From Burkholderiales bacterium RIFCSPLOWO2_02_FULL_57_36 (GTDB lineage: Bacteria > Pseudomonadota > Gammaproteobacteria > Burkholderiales > Burkholderiaceae_D), in the NCBI GenBank assembly GCA_001770855.1, contig MESE01000148.1, positions 1-64,000 of the forward strand: 64,000 bases of DNA. Reading direction: 5' to 3'. The translations under genes and the position numbers were made by a program. Under the pieces are notes generated by a model, which saw only the letters and a list, made by a program, of their open reading frames with translations, ran no database searches and had not been told where the DNA came from. Shown piece after piece: positions 1-9,364 of this stretch; position 1 is the first letter of the stretch; every line of letters begins with the position of its first letter.

Positions 1-112
1 TGACCTCAACTACTCGAACCGCCCGGTGCGGACCCGCATGCCGGGTGGTGTGGCAGTGACCTCAACTACTCGAACCGCCCGGTGCGGACCCGCATGCCGG
101 GTGGTGTGGCAG
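1..112 (+). repeat. 56-bp perfect tandem duplication spanning intron domain V
   Basis: Bases 1-56 and 57-112 are identical. Each unit holds 15 bases of upstream linker plus a whole domain V hairpin. Only the second copy is followed by domain VI. More copies could lie upstream, outside the window. Confidence 0.95.
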
Positions 113-140
113 GGGAGCAGCCAACTTGGCTGCCCCCTAT
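1..140 (+). mobile_element. 3' end of a group II intron (domains V and VI), truncated by the window edge
   Basis: The DNA matches domain V of a bacterial group II intron. A stem begins GAACCGCCCGG and closes with CCGGGTGGT, with a terminal TGCG/CGCA stem and a 2-nt TG bulge on the 3' side. The CGC at the base fits the triad of class C introns. Domain VI follows at about 113-138 as a GCAGCCA/TGGCTGC hairpin, so the intron should end near 140. Domain V is present twice in a perfect 56-bp tandem repeat. The intron-encoded protein and domains I-IV would lie left of the window. Assignment rests on secondary-structure recognition. Confidence 0.75.
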
Positions 141-245
141 GCCGATTTCAGACCGGTTATATATTTGGTTTATGTGACGTAGAGCGTTTCCGGCATGCCA
201 TTCTGTATATGATAAAGTCAGTCAAAGTAGACCCGGTTATTTCGC

Positions 246-659
246 TTAAACGTTTAACGGCGGTAATTGGCGCGGCTTGCGATCTTCTCCGGTCGCGACA
301 TAGGTCAATGTCGCTTCCGTCACCTTGACTGTCTCGGCCTGCAAGCGATTGCGCTCGGCATAGACTTCCACGTTGACAGTAATCGATGTATTGCCGATCT
401 TTACGATGTCTGCATAAAATGACAGCAGATCGCCGACAAATACCGGGTGCTTGAAAACGAAGGAATTGACTGCGATGGTTGCGACCCGGCCATTGGCACG
501 GCGCACCGCAGGCAGCGATCCGGCAATATCGACTTGCGCCATGATCCAACCGCCGAATACGTCACCGTGAACATTGGCATCGGCCGGCATCGGCATTACG
601 CGCAACTGCGGCATTCCGTCCGGCAGGCAAGCGTGAGGCTGGTTTGCTGCGTCTTTCAT
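246..659 (-). CDS. Acyl-CoA thioesterase, YciA-like hotdog protein
   Basis: The 137-residue product is the usual length of a single hotdog-domain YciA thioesterase, which hydrolyses acyl-CoA to free acid and CoA in the cytoplasm. The signature HGDVFGGWIMAQVD at residues 31-44 includes the aspartate (44) used in catalysis in this family. The central NSFVFKHPVFVGD segment forms the usual second hotdog motif. The gene is divergent from the ABC exporter across 83 bp, which must hold both promoters. Family is clear; substrate preference cannot be read from the sequence. Confidence 0.9.
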   Translation of the reverse strand: MKDAANQPHACLPDGMPQLRVMPMPADANVHGDVFGGWIMAQVDIAGSLPAVRRANGRVATIAVNSFVFKHPVFVGDLLSFYADIVKIGNTSITVNVEVYAERNRLQAETVKVTEATLTYVATGEDRKPRQLPPLNV

Positions 660-742
660 TTCGAACTCCCATCTTGGAATTTATTAAACCGCTACAATTG
701 TAGAGCTGAAGCATAAACCATTCTGATTCAATTCTCTTTTCC

Positions 743-2602
743 ATGCGCCGTTATTCTGCATCCTCCACTGAGCCGCCGGCCAATCAAGGCACCCGCAACG
801 ACTGGGCCACGCTGAAAACCCTGCTTCCTTATTTGTGGACCTATAAGTGGCGAGTATTGCTGGCGCTGGTATTTCTGGTCAGCGCAAAGGTTGCCAATAT
901 CGGCATTCCGCTGGTTCTCAAGGAGTTGATCGACCACATGACGATCAGGCCGGATAATCCGCAGGCATTATTGGTATTGCCAATCGGAATTTTGGTCGCT
1001 TACGGCGCACTGCGTCTATGCACGACGCTGTTTACCGAGTTGCGCGAATTCGTATTCGCCAAGGTTACGCAACGCGCGGTGCGCACAATCGCCCTGCAGG
1101 TGTTTCGCCATTTGCACTCATTGTCGCTACGTTTTCATTTGAACCGTCAGACCGGCGGCATGACGCGTGATATCGAGCGCGGCACCCGAGGCGTTGCATC
1201 GCTAATATCGTACACGCTGTACAGCATTTTACCGACGCTGATCGAAATCACCTTGGTAATCGGCTACCTAGCGCTGAATTATGATGTCTGGTTTTCAGTA
1301 ATCACCGCTGCCGCATTAACGATTTACATCGTGTTTACCGTGGTGGTGACCGAGTGGCGCACGCATTTTCGCCGCACCATGAATGATCTTGATTCAAAGG
1401 CCAACGTCAAGGCAATCGACTCGCTGATCAATTATGAAACCGTCAAATATTTTGGCAATGAGGATTATGAAGCACGCCGCTACGATCGGGGTTTGCAGTA
1501 TTACGAAAGCGCTGCAGTCAAATCGCAGGCGTCATTATCGGTGTTGAATACCGGGCAATCGATGATCATTGCCGCCGCGGTTACGTTGATCTTGTGGCGT
1601 GCGACGCAAGGCGTAATCGATGGCAAGATGACCTTAGGTGATTTGGTCTTGGTCAATGCCTTCATGATTCAGCTTTATATTCCACTCAATTTTCTCGGCG
1701 TGATCTATCGTGAAATAAAGCAGAGCATGGCCGATATGGAGCGCTTGTTTTCCCTGCTCGACCAGCATCGAGAAATTGCCGACGCGCCCGGTGCCAAGAC
1801 GCTGGTTGTGAGCGGTGCTGAAGTGAAATTTTCACATGCGGATTTCAGCTATGAGCGAAAGCGGCAAATCCTGTTCGATGTGGATTTCACGATTCCGGCC
1901 GGAACCACCACGGCTGTGGTCGGCCACAGCGGCTCAGGAAAATCGACACTGTCGCGCCTGCTGTTTCGATTTTATGATGTTGATTCCGGCCACGTCACTA
2001 TCGATGGCCAGGACTTGCGCAATGTCACGCAAGCTTCTCTGCGTAGCGCGATCGGAATCGTGCCGCAGGACACGGTATTGTTTAACGACACGATCGAATA
2101 CAACATCGCATACGGCAAGCCCGGCGCCACCAAAGATGAGATTGCCGCGGCGGCACAAGCGGCGTCGATTCACGACTTTATCGAAACGCTGCCGGATGGT
2201 TATGCAACCATGGTCGGTGAACGCGGCTTGAAGTTGTCCGGTGGAGAAAAGCAGCGAGTCGCCATTGCCAGGGCACTGTTGAAAAATCCGGCAATTTTGA
2301 TTTTTGACGAAGCGACTTCAGCACTCGATTCAAAGGCGGAACAAGCGATTCAAGCCAAATTGAAAGAAATTGCGCAAAATCGCACTACGCTGGTTATCGC
2401 ACATAGGCTGTCGACAATTGCCGATGCCGGACAAATTCTCGTGCTTGATCATGGGCGTATTATCGAACGAGGATCTCATGCGCAACTACTCGCTGCCAAT
2501 GGGGCTTATGCGCAGATGTGGATGCGGCAACAGGCAAGACAGGACGAATCCTCCGGTTCGCCGTTGCCGGACAGGATGGGCGAGGATTCCGCAATTGCAT
2601 AG
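743..2602 (+). CDS. ABC transporter, fused permease/ATPase of the Atm1 (heavy-metal exporter) family
   Basis: This 619-residue half-transporter has an N-terminal six-helix membrane domain (about 30-325) and a C-terminal ATPase. The ATPase shows Walker A GHSGSGKST near 394, the signature LSGGEKQR near 498, Walker B ILIFDEATSALD near 518 and the H-loop IAHRLST. The TMD segment NYETVKYFGNEDYE is typical of Atm1/HMT1 relatives, which export glutathione conjugates or glutathione-metal complexes from the cytoplasm as homodimers. It stands alone, divergent from the thioesterase. Bacterial Atm1 proteins are linked to heavy-metal tolerance; that role here is inferred. Confidence 0.9.
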   Translation: MRRYSASSTEPPANQGTRNDWATLKTLLPYLWTYKWRVLLALVFLVSAKVANIGIPLVLKELIDHMTIRPDNPQALLVLPIGILVAYGALRLCTTLFTELREFVFAKVTQRAVRTIALQVFRHLHSLSLRFHLNRQTGGMTRDIERGTRGVASLISYTLYSILPTLIEITLVIGYLALNYDVWFSVITAAALTIYIVFTVVVTEWRTHFRRTMNDLDSKANVKAIDSLINYETVKYFGNEDYEARRYDRGLQYYESAAVKSQASLSVLNTGQSMIIAAAVTLILWRATQGVIDGKMTLGDLVLVNAFMIQLYIPLNFLGVIYREIKQSMADMERLFSLLDQHREIADAPGAKTLVVSGAEVKFSHADFSYERKRQILFDVDFTIPAGTTTAVVGHSGSGKSTLSRLLFRFYDVDSGHVTIDGQDLRNVTQASLRSAIGIVPQDTVLFNDTIEYNIAYGKPGATKDEIAAAAQAASIHDFIETLPDGYATMVGERGLKLSGGEKQRVAIARALLKNPAILIFDEATSALDSKAEQAIQAKLKEIAQNRTTLVIAHRLSTIADAGQILVLDHGRIIERGSHAQLLAANGAYAQMWMRQQARQDESSGSPLPDRMGEDSAIA

Positions 2603-2750
2603 AGTTGCGATGAGCAATGTTTCTTTTTGTTAATCACCCTTATGCGGCATAATGAGAAGCGGACGAAGCATGTAATTGTCGATACGCGGGGCATGTCTCC
2701 ATTGAGGTCGCCATCTCCAAACATTCGCATTTGAAAATATCGGGAGCAGA

Positions 2751-4043
2751 ATGGATATGTCACTTTCGCATGAAATTCCGTCATACCTGACTTCGCAAGG
2801 CATCGGTCCCTGGGGTGTCTATCTCGAACAAATCGATCGCGTCACCCCGCACCTGGGCTCCTTGGCCCGCTGGGTCGAAACCCTCAAGCGCCCCAAGCGC
2901 ATCCTCATCGTCGATGTGCCCATCGAACGCGATGATGGCACTATTGCTCACTATGAGGGCTATCGGATCCAGCACAATACCTCGCGCGGGCCCGGCAAGG
3001 GCGGCGTGCGTTTCCATCAGGATGTCACCTTGTCGGAGGTCATGGCGCTGTCGGCCTGGATGACGGTAAAAAATGCCGCCATCAATGTGCCCTACGGCGG
3101 CGCCAAAGGCGGCATTCGCGTCGACCCCAGAACGCTGTCGATGGGCGAACTGCAGCGCATGACGCGCCGCTACACCAGCGAAATCAACATCATCATCGGC
3201 CCCACCAAAGACATTCCCGCGCCCGACGTCAATACCAATGAGCAGATCATGGCGTGGATGATGGATACCTATTCAATGAACCAGGGCAGTACATCCTCGG
3301 GCGTGGTGACCGGCAAACCGATCTCGCTGGGCGGCAGTCTGGGCCGGCGTGAAGCCACTGGACGCGGCGTATTCGTCGTCGGCTGCGAAGCGGCAGACAA
3401 GTTGGGCATGGATCTCAAGGGCGTGCGCATCGCGGTACAAGGATTTGGCAACGTTGGCGGCATTGCGGCGCGCTTGTTTGCCGAAGCCGGTGCCCGCATT
3501 GTTGCGGTTCAAGATCATCAAACCACGGTAATCAATGAAAACGGATTGAATGTCCCTGAATTGCAGGAGCATGTGGCGAAATACGGTAGTGTGGCTGGTT
3601 TTGCGGAAGCTCAAGAATTGACGGATCGCACGCAGTTTTGGGGACTTGATTGCGACATTCTGATTCCGGCCGCGCTGGAGCAACAGATCACCGGAAAAAA
3701 TGCACATGAGATCCGCGCCAGGATCATTCTGGAAGGCGCCAATGGGCCGACCACCCCGGCAGCCGACGATATTTTGCATGACAAGGGCGTGCTGGTGGTG
3801 CCCGATGTGATTGCCAATGCCGGCGGCGTGACGGTGAGCTATTTTGAATGGGTCCAGGATTTCTCCAGTTTTTTCTGGACCGAGGATGAGATCAACTTGC
3901 GCCTGACGCGGATTATGCGTGAAGCGTTCGCGGCGGTGTGGCAGCTTGCCGAAGACAAAAAAGTATCGCTGCGCACCGCGGCCTTTATCGTCGGTTGCAC
4001 GCGCGTACTGCAAGCCCGTGAAATGCGCGGGTTGTATCCTTGA
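2751..4043 (+). CDS. gdhA: Glutamate dehydrogenase (Glu/Leu/Phe/Val family)
   Basis: A 430-residue oxidative deaminase interconverting glutamate with 2-oxoglutarate and ammonium. The substrate domain carries [13 protein letters not shown] (114-126), which contains the catalytic lysine, and [14 protein letters not shown]. The nucleotide domain has the Rossmann motif GFGNVGG near 231. The length fits the hexameric small GDH class; cofactor choice is not certain. A purine-rich GGGAGCAGA precedes the ATG. The class III aminotransferase follows after 24 bp and then a TRAP transporter, suggesting joint use in amino acid or 2-oxo acid metabolism. Confidence 0.93.
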   Translation: MDMSLSHEIPSYLTSQGIGPWGVYLEQIDRVTPHLGSLARWVETLKRPKRILIVDVPIERDDGTIAHYEGYRIQHNTSRGPGKGGVRFHQDVTLSEVMALSAWMTVKNAAINVPYGGAKGGIRVDPRTLSMGELQRMTRRYTSEINIIIGPTKDIPAPDVNTNEQIMAWMMDTYSMNQGSTSSGVVTGKPISLGGSLGRREATGRGVFVVGCEAADKLGMDLKGVRIAVQGFGNVGGIAARLFAEAGARIVAVQDHQTTVINENGLNVPELQEHVAKYGSVAGFAEAQELTDRTQFWGLDCDILIPAALEQQITGKNAHEIRARIILEGANGPTTPAADDILHDKGVLVVPDVIANAGGVTVSYFEWVQDFSSFFWTEDEINLRLTRIMREAFAAVWQLAEDKKVSLRTAAFIVGCTRVLQAREMRGLYP

Positions 4044-4067
4044 ATTTTCGAAAGCTTCGCTTAAGAT

Positions 4068-5399
4068 ATGAGTCATGTGTTCCACAGGCATTTACGTCAA
4101 GCCTATCCGGTTGCAGTGGCCGGTGATGGGCCTTACCTGATTGATCAGCAGGGGCGGCGTTATCTTGACGGATCGGGAGGTGCGGCGGTGTCCTGCCTCG
4201 GGCACGGTCATCCGGCGGTCGTCGAAGCGGTGCGCGAACAGGTATCTCGATTGGAATATGCGCATACTTCCTTTTTTACCAGTGAACCCGCAGAGGCCTT
4301 GGCCGATGACCTGATAGCGCACGCACCGGCCGGCTTGTCGCACGTGTATTTTGTGTCCGGCGGCTCCGAAGGGGTCGAGGCGGCGTTGAAGATGGCGGTC
4401 CAGTATTTTGGCGAAATAGGGCAGCCGGAAAAGAGCCGGATCATTGCGCGCTGGCAGAGTTATCACGGCAATACGATTGGCGCACTGGCTGCCGGAGGCA
4501 ACCGCTGGCGGCGCAGGCAGTTTGCCGCATTACTCCCAGAAATGAGCCATATACCGGAGTGTTATGCGTATCGCGGACAGCATCGGGAAGAAACGGCGGA
4601 GGAGTATGGTCTGCGCATGGCGGACATGCTTGAAGCCGAAATTCTGCGCATCGGTCCAAACAAAGTGGCTGCGTTCATCGCCGAACCGGTGGTCGGCGCG
4701 ACTTTGGGTGCGGTCGCGGCAGCACCCGGCTACTTCCGGCGTATTCGTGAGATATGTGACCGTTACCAGGTATTGTTGATTCTCGACGAAGTGATGTGCG
4801 GTATGGGGCGCACAGGCAGCCTCCATGCCTGTGAGCAAGAGGGCATAGTGCCGGATATCGAGGTGGTCGCCAAGGGTCTTGGCGCCGGATATCAGCCGAT
4901 CGGTGCGGTACTGGTCAATCAGCGGATCGTGCAGGCGATTCGGGATGGATCGGGATTCTTTCAGCACGGCCATACTTATCTTGGGCATCCGGTGGCTTGT
5001 GCCGCGGCCCTCGCAGTACAGCGGGTGATTCGGGAGGAAGGGCTGCTGGCGCGCGTGATGTCGCTCGGTGAACAGCTTGATCAAATGCTGCGCCAACGCC
5101 TTGCCCATCATCCGAATGTCGGGGATATGCGCGGGCGCGGGCTGTTTCGCGGCATTGAGCTGGTAGCAGATCGCAATACGCAGAAACCCTTAGATCCCAT
5201 GCTGCGAATACATGCCAAAATCAAGGTTGCCGCGATGGCCAGGGGGCTGCTTTGCTATCCTATGGGTGGTACCATCGACGGCGAGCTTGGCGAGCATATA
5301 TTGCTCGCCCCGCCGTTTACGCTGACCGGCGATCAAGTGGAAGAGTTGGCTGATGGAGTAGCGCATGCCATTCAGGATGTTTTGCCTGTTGCAGTCTGA
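4068..5399 (+). CDS. Class III pyridoxal-phosphate aminotransferase
   Basis: The 443-residue protein is a fold-type I, class III (omega) aminotransferase. It shows the acceptor motif VYFVSGGSEGVEAALKMA, the PLP-aspartate motif LILDEVMCGMGRTG and the Schiff-base lysine in VVAKGLGAGYQPIGA (K269). Enzymes of this group transfer amino groups from omega-amino acids or amines to pyruvate or 2-oxoglutarate. It sits 24 bp after gdhA and 38 bp before the TAXI binding protein, so co-transcription is likely and GDH could recycle the 2-oxoglutarate/glutamate pair. The amino donor cannot be read from sequence. Confidence 0.88.
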   Translation: MSHVFHRHLRQAYPVAVAGDGPYLIDQQGRRYLDGSGGAAVSCLGHGHPAVVEAVREQVSRLEYAHTSFFTSEPAEALADDLIAHAPAGLSHVYFVSGGSEGVEAALKMAVQYFGEIGQPEKSRIIARWQSYHGNTIGALAAGGNRWRRRQFAALLPEMSHIPECYAYRGQHREETAEEYGLRMADMLEAEILRIGPNKVAAFIAEPVVGATLGAVAAAPGYFRRIREICDRYQVLLILDEVMCGMGRTGSLHACEQEGIVPDIEVVAKGLGAGYQPIGAVLVNQRIVQAIRDGSGFFQHGHTYLGHPVACAAALAVQRVIREEGLLARVMSLGEQLDQMLRQRLAHHPNVGDMRGRGLFRGIELVADRNTQKPLDPMLRIHAKIKVAAMARGLLCYPMGGTIDGELGEHILLAPPFTLTGDQVEELADGVAHAIQDVLPVAV

Positions 5400-5437
5400 T
5401 TGTTTGTTCATTTTTTTTATAATTGGAGAATAAAGAT

Positions 5438-6409
5438 ATGCGCATTTCCAAACCTCTCATCGCCCTGGCTGCGACTTCGCTGATGGCGGCTTTCGCCCCC
5501 CAGGCTGCAGCGCAGCAAAAATTCATGACGATCGGCACCGGCGGCGTGACCGGCGTGTACTACGCCGCCGGCGGCGCGATCTGCCGTCTGGTCAACAAGG
5601 ACCGCGCACGACACGGCATCCGCTGCTCGGTCGAATCGACCGGCGGCTCCGTGGTCAACATCAACACCATCCGCGCCGGCGAACTCGACTTCGGCGTGGC
5701 CCAATCCGATTGGCAGTTCCATGCCGCCAAGGGCAGCAAGGTCTTCGAAAAAGACGGCCCGTTCACCGACCTGCGTTCGGTGTTCGCGCTGCATCCGGAA
5801 CCGTTCACCGTGCTGGCCCGCAAGGAATCCAACATTTCCAAATTCGAAGATCTCAAGGGCAAACGCTTCAACGTCGGCAACCCCGGTTCCGGCACCCGTG
5901 CTTCTGCCGAGGAATTGCTCTCCGCCATGGGCTGGAAACTGTCCGACTTCGGTCTGGCCTCCGAGTTGAAGGCGGACGAGCACGGCGCCGCGCTGTGCGA
6001 CAACAAGATCGACGGCTTCTTCTACGGCGTAGGCCATCCATCGGCCAACATCCAGGATCCGATCACCACCTGCGGTGCCCGCCTGGTCCCGCTGACCGGT
6101 CCAGCCATCGACAAGCTGGTCAAGGGCGCGCCGTTCTATGCCTACGCCGAAATCCCCGGCGGCCTGTATGCGGGCCATCCGAATCCGACCAAGACCTACG
6201 GCGTGCTGGCCACCTTCGTGACCTCGGCCAAGGTACCGGAGGCGACAGTGTATGAATTGGTGAAAGCCGTATTCGAAAACTTCGATGAGTTCAAAAAGCT
6301 GCATCCGGCGTTCGCCCACCTCGACCCGAAAGCCATGATCAAGGACGGTCAGTCGGCACCGCTGCATCCGGGCGCCGTCAAGTACTACAAGGAAAAAGGC
6401 TGGATGTAA
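5438..6409 (+). CDS. TAXI-family TRAP transporter solute-binding protein
   Basis: A 323-residue periplasmic binding protein of the TAXI group. A signal peptide covers residues 1-25 ([19 protein letters not shown], then APQAAA before QQ). The mature start [18 protein letters not shown] is the diagnostic TAXI N-terminus. The ATG at 5438 is chosen because GGAG at 5424-5427 is its Shine-Dalgarno; the TTG at 5423 overlaps that site. Studied TAXI proteins bind glutamate, glutamine or 2-oxoglutarate. The gene precedes its permease, with a terminator-like hairpin pair between them. Third positions look more GC-rich than in flanking genes. Confidence 0.93.
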   Translation: MRISKPLIALAATSLMAAFAPQAAAQQKFMTIGTGGVTGVYYAAGGAICRLVNKDRARHGIRCSVESTGGSVVNINTIRAGELDFGVAQSDWQFHAAKGSKVFEKDGPFTDLRSVFALHPEPFTVLARKESNISKFEDLKGKRFNVGNPGSGTRASAEELLSAMGWKLSDFGLASELKADEHGAALCDNKIDGFFYGVGHPSANIQDPITTCGARLVPLTGPAIDKLVKGAPFYAYAEIPGGLYAGHPNPTKTYGVLATFVTSAKVPEATVYELVKAVFENFDEFKKLHPAFAHLDPKAMIKDGQSAPLHPGAVKYYKEKGWM

Positions 6410-6419
6410 TCGGCGGCCT

Positions 6420-6478
6420 GCCGATCCGGTGCTGCGTTGAGTCGGTTTCACGCCAGGCAGCCGGATCGGCGTTTTTTT
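6420..6478 (+). terminator. Rho-independent terminator after the TAXI gene
   Basis: The arms CCGATCCGG (from 6421) and CCGGATCGG (6461-6469) are exact complements, and a run of seven T follows at 6472-6478. It lies between the binding-protein gene and its permease, so it should reduce rather than abolish read-through and set a high binding-protein to permease ratio. Confidence 0.75.
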
Positions 6479-6513
6479 ATTCAAAAGCCCCGGTCATGCC
6501 GGGGCTTTTGAAT
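6479..6513. terminator. Second perfect hairpin in the TAXI-TRAP intergenic region
   Basis: ATTCAAAAGCCCCGG (6479-6493) pairs with its exact complement ending at 6513 around the loop TCATG. There is no long T run on the plus side, but AAAA/TTTT at the stem ends make it terminator-like on either strand. It may protect the upstream transcript from 3' exonucleases. Confidence 0.6.
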
Positions 6514-6556
6514 AAATAGTAGTGAACACGAGAAAAATACCGATCAGGGAACAGAC

Positions 6557-9160
6557 ATGAGTATGCTGGACATGAACAAGACGCCGCCGGTCGACGTCAA
6601 CACGCTGGTGGCAGAAAACGATATGGGGGGGCGCCAGCCGGGTCCGTTGACCAGCAAGCTGTTGCTCGGCATCGCGCTGGCCTGGTCGCTGTTCCAGCTC
6701 TGGATCGCATCGCCCTTGCCGTTCACCTTCGGCATCCTGCTGCTCAACGATACCGAATCACGTTCGATTCACCTGGCGTTCGCGGTCTTTCTCGCTTACA
6801 TGTCCTACCCGGCATTCAAGCGCTCGCCGCGCAGCCATGTGCCGATCACGGACTGGATCCTCGCCTTGGGCGCCGCATTCTGCGCCGCCTACCTATTCAT
6901 TTTTTACAAAGAGCTGGCCACCCGCCCCGGACAACCGACGCCCCTGGATATCTACAGCGCGGCGATCGGCATCGTTTTGCTGCTCGAAGCCACCCGGCGT
7001 GTGCTGGGCTTGCCGATGGTCATCGTCGCCCTGGTGTTCCTCGGCTATACTTTCTTCGGTCCCTACATGCCCGACATGATCGCGCATCGCGGCGCCTCCC
7101 TGCCGCGCGCCATGTCGCACCAGTGGCTCACCACCGAAGGCGTGTTCGGAGTCGCACTGGGCGTGTCATCGGGCCTGATCTTCCTGTTCGTATTGTTCGG
7201 CTCGCTGCTCGACAAGGCCGGCGCGGGCAACTACTTCATCAAATCGGCATTCTCCCTGCTGGGACATATGCGCGGCGGCCCGGCCAAGGCGGCGGTGCTG
7301 TCGTCGGCGGCCACCGGCATCATCTCCGGCTCGTCGATCGCCAACGTCGTCACCACCGGCACCTTCACCATTCCGCTGATGAAACGCGTCGGCTACCGCG
7401 GCGACCAGGCCGGTGCGGTGGAAGTCTCCAGTTCGGTCAATGGCCAGCTCATGCCACCGGTCATGGGCGCTGCCGCCTTCCTGATGGTCGAGTATGTCGG
7501 CATCCCCTACACCGAAGTGATCAAGCACGCCTTCCTGCCAGCGGTCATTTCGTATATCGCGCTGATCTATATCGTGCACCTGGAAGCCTTGAAGGCGAAT
7601 CTGACCGGCCTGCCGCGGCGCGGCAATGCCACCGCGGTGCAGCGCTTGGTCAGCCTCGGCCTGACCCTGAGCGGCTTCGTGGTCCTGGCCGGCCTCGTTT
7701 ACTGGGGCATCGGCTGGCTGAAAACCGCCTTGGGCGATGCAGCCATTTACGTCATCATGGCCGGCGTGCTGGCCGCCTATATCGGCCTGCTGTGGTTCGG
7801 CGCACGCCAGCCGGAACTGGAACTGGACGACCCCGATTCCCCGCTGTTCGAATTGCCGGAAGTCGCGCCCACGCTCAAATCGGGCTTGCATTATCTGCTG
7901 TCAGTAGTGGTCCTGATCTGGTGCCTGATGGTCGAGCAGCTCTCGCCGGGCCTGTCGGCGTTCTGGGCCACCATGTTCATGGTGTTCATCATGCTGACCC
8001 AGCGCCCGATCCAGGCCTATTTCCGCGGACGCGGGCAGCTCCTGGGCGAAGTGCGCAGGGGTGGGGCCGACCTGATCGACGGATTGGTCGCCGGCGCGCG
8101 CAACATGATCGGCATCGGCGTGGCCACGGCAGCTGCCGGCATCATCGTCGGCACTGTGTCGCTGACCGGCATTGGCCTGGTGATGACCGAGCTGGTCGAG
8201 TTGCTGTCGGGTGGCAACTTGATGGTCATGCTGCTGCTGGTGGCCTTGATCAGCTTGATTCTCGGCATGGGTTTGCCCACCACCGCCAACTACATCGTGG
8301 TGTCGACGCTGATGGCGCCGGTGGTGGTGGAACTGGGTGCGCAAAGCGGCCTGATCGTGCCGCTGATCGCGGTGCACATGTTCGTGTTCTACTTCGGCCT
8401 GATGGCCGATGTGACGCCGCCGGTGGGGTTGGCGTCGTTTGCCGCCGCAGCGATTGCGCGCAGCGACCCGCTCAAGACCGGGGTGACCGCCTTCTCATAC
8501 AGCATGCGTACCGCGATCCTGCCGTTTCTGTTTATCTTCAACACCCAGCTGCTGTTGATCGGCATCGATTCGGTCTGGCATTTGATCCTGACCGTGGGCA
8601 GCGCCGTCATTGCGATGCTGGTGTTTGCCGCCGCCACTCAAGGCTACTTCCTGGTGCGCACCCGCTGGTACGAGGTCATGGCCTTGTTGCTGATTACCTT
8701 CACCCTGTTCCGCCCGGGCTATTGGTGGGACATGGTGTATCCGCCATTCGAACCGGTGCCGGCGGTGCAACTGCTCGCATTTGCAGACAAGGCGCCACGG
8801 AATGCCCAGAAGCGCATCTGGATCGAAGGCGAGAATCTCGACGGCCGGGCCATCACCAAAGGGGTGCTGTTGCCGCTGGGCGAGACGGGTCCGGCGCGCG
8901 AACGTCTTGCCCGCACCGGCTTGCGGGTCATGCCGCAGGGCGACGACTTGCGGATTCTGACGGTGCAGTTCGGCTCGCAGGCGGCCAAGCTGGGGATCGA
9001 ACAAGGCTGGCGCATCACGAAGATGGAGGTGCCGGCTGCGCGCCCGGCCAAGGAGTGGATCTTCCTCCCGACGTTGCTGCTGCTGGCCCTGGTGATCTGG
9101 GGACAGCGACGGCGCATGGCGGGCTCGCACAAGAATGCAGTTTCCGGAGCCGGTGGCTGA
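6557..9160 (+). CDS. TRAP transporter permease, fused small and large subunits (TAXI type)
   Basis: An 867-residue membrane protein joining the 4-helix DctQ-like part (about 30-190) to the 12-helix DctM-like part (about 190-680), with motifs such as GSSIANVVTTGTFTIPLMKR and GMGLPTTANYIVVSTLMAP. The C-terminal 180 residues look like the DUF3394 tail found on TAXI permeases and end in a further helix and a basic tail. It imports the ligand of the upstream binding protein using a sodium gradient. It starts at 6557 downstream of two hairpins and shares the GC-rich codon use of the binding protein. Confidence 0.92.
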   Translation: MSMLDMNKTPPVDVNTLVAENDMGGRQPGPLTSKLLLGIALAWSLFQLWIASPLPFTFGILLLNDTESRSIHLAFAVFLAYMSYPAFKRSPRSHVPITDWILALGAAFCAAYLFIFYKELATRPGQPTPLDIYSAAIGIVLLLEATRRVLGLPMVIVALVFLGYTFFGPYMPDMIAHRGASLPRAMSHQWLTTEGVFGVALGVSSGLIFLFVLFGSLLDKAGAGNYFIKSAFSLLGHMRGGPAKAAVLSSAATGIISGSSIANVVTTGTFTIPLMKRVGYRGDQAGAVEVSSSVNGQLMPPVMGAAAFLMVEYVGIPYTEVIKHAFLPAVISYIALIYIVHLEALKANLTGLPRRGNATAVQRLVSLGLTLSGFVVLAGLVYWGIGWLKTALGDAAIYVIMAGVLAAYIGLLWFGARQPELELDDPDSPLFELPEVAPTLKSGLHYLLSVVVLIWCLMVEQLSPGLSAFWATMFMVFIMLTQRPIQAYFRGRGQLLGEVRRGGADLIDGLVAGARNMIGIGVATAAAGIIVGTVSLTGIGLVMTELVELLSGGNLMVMLLLVALISLILGMGLPTTANYIVVSTLMAPVVVELGAQSGLIVPLIAVHMFVFYFGLMADVTPPVGLASFAAAAIARSDPLKTGVTAFSYSMRTAILPFLFIFNTQLLLIGIDSVWHLILTVGSAVIAMLVFAAATQGYFLVRTRWYEVMALLLITFTLFRPGYWWDMVYPPFEPVPAVQLLAFADKAPRNAQKRIWIEGENLDGRAITKGVLLPLGETGPARERLARTGLRVMPQGDDLRILTVQFGSQAAKLGIEQGWRITKMEVPAARPAKEWIFLPTLLLLALVIWGQRRRMAGSHKNAVSGAGG

Positions 9161-9364
9161 TGGAGGCGCCACATCGTTATCGACTTCGGCGGTCTGGTTT
9201 TCCGCTTCCAAGCAAAATTCAGCAGTTGAAATTTCGTCGTTTAAGCAAAAAGCAAGCGCTATGATTTTTGATCCCGTTGATTTTCCCGCGATTCTTCTGG
9301 CACGACGAGATTGGAAGAGCCAGAGGCTACATATGCGGCCAGCAATAAATTTGCTGGTTTTCGC

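Noticed and set aside
113-138. Hairpin GCAGCCA/TGGCTGC read as a rho-independent terminator
   Set aside because: It has no T run and sits directly after domain V, where intron domain VI belongs.
5417-6484. 355-codon minus-strand frame opposite the TAXI gene
   Set aside because: The plus frame has a signal peptide and the TAXI signature; the minus product has no recognisable domain.
7123-9264. 713-codon open frame inside the TRAP permease gene
   Set aside because: An overlapping frame produced by GC-rich codon bias; the product is Arg/Gly/His-rich without recognisable domains.
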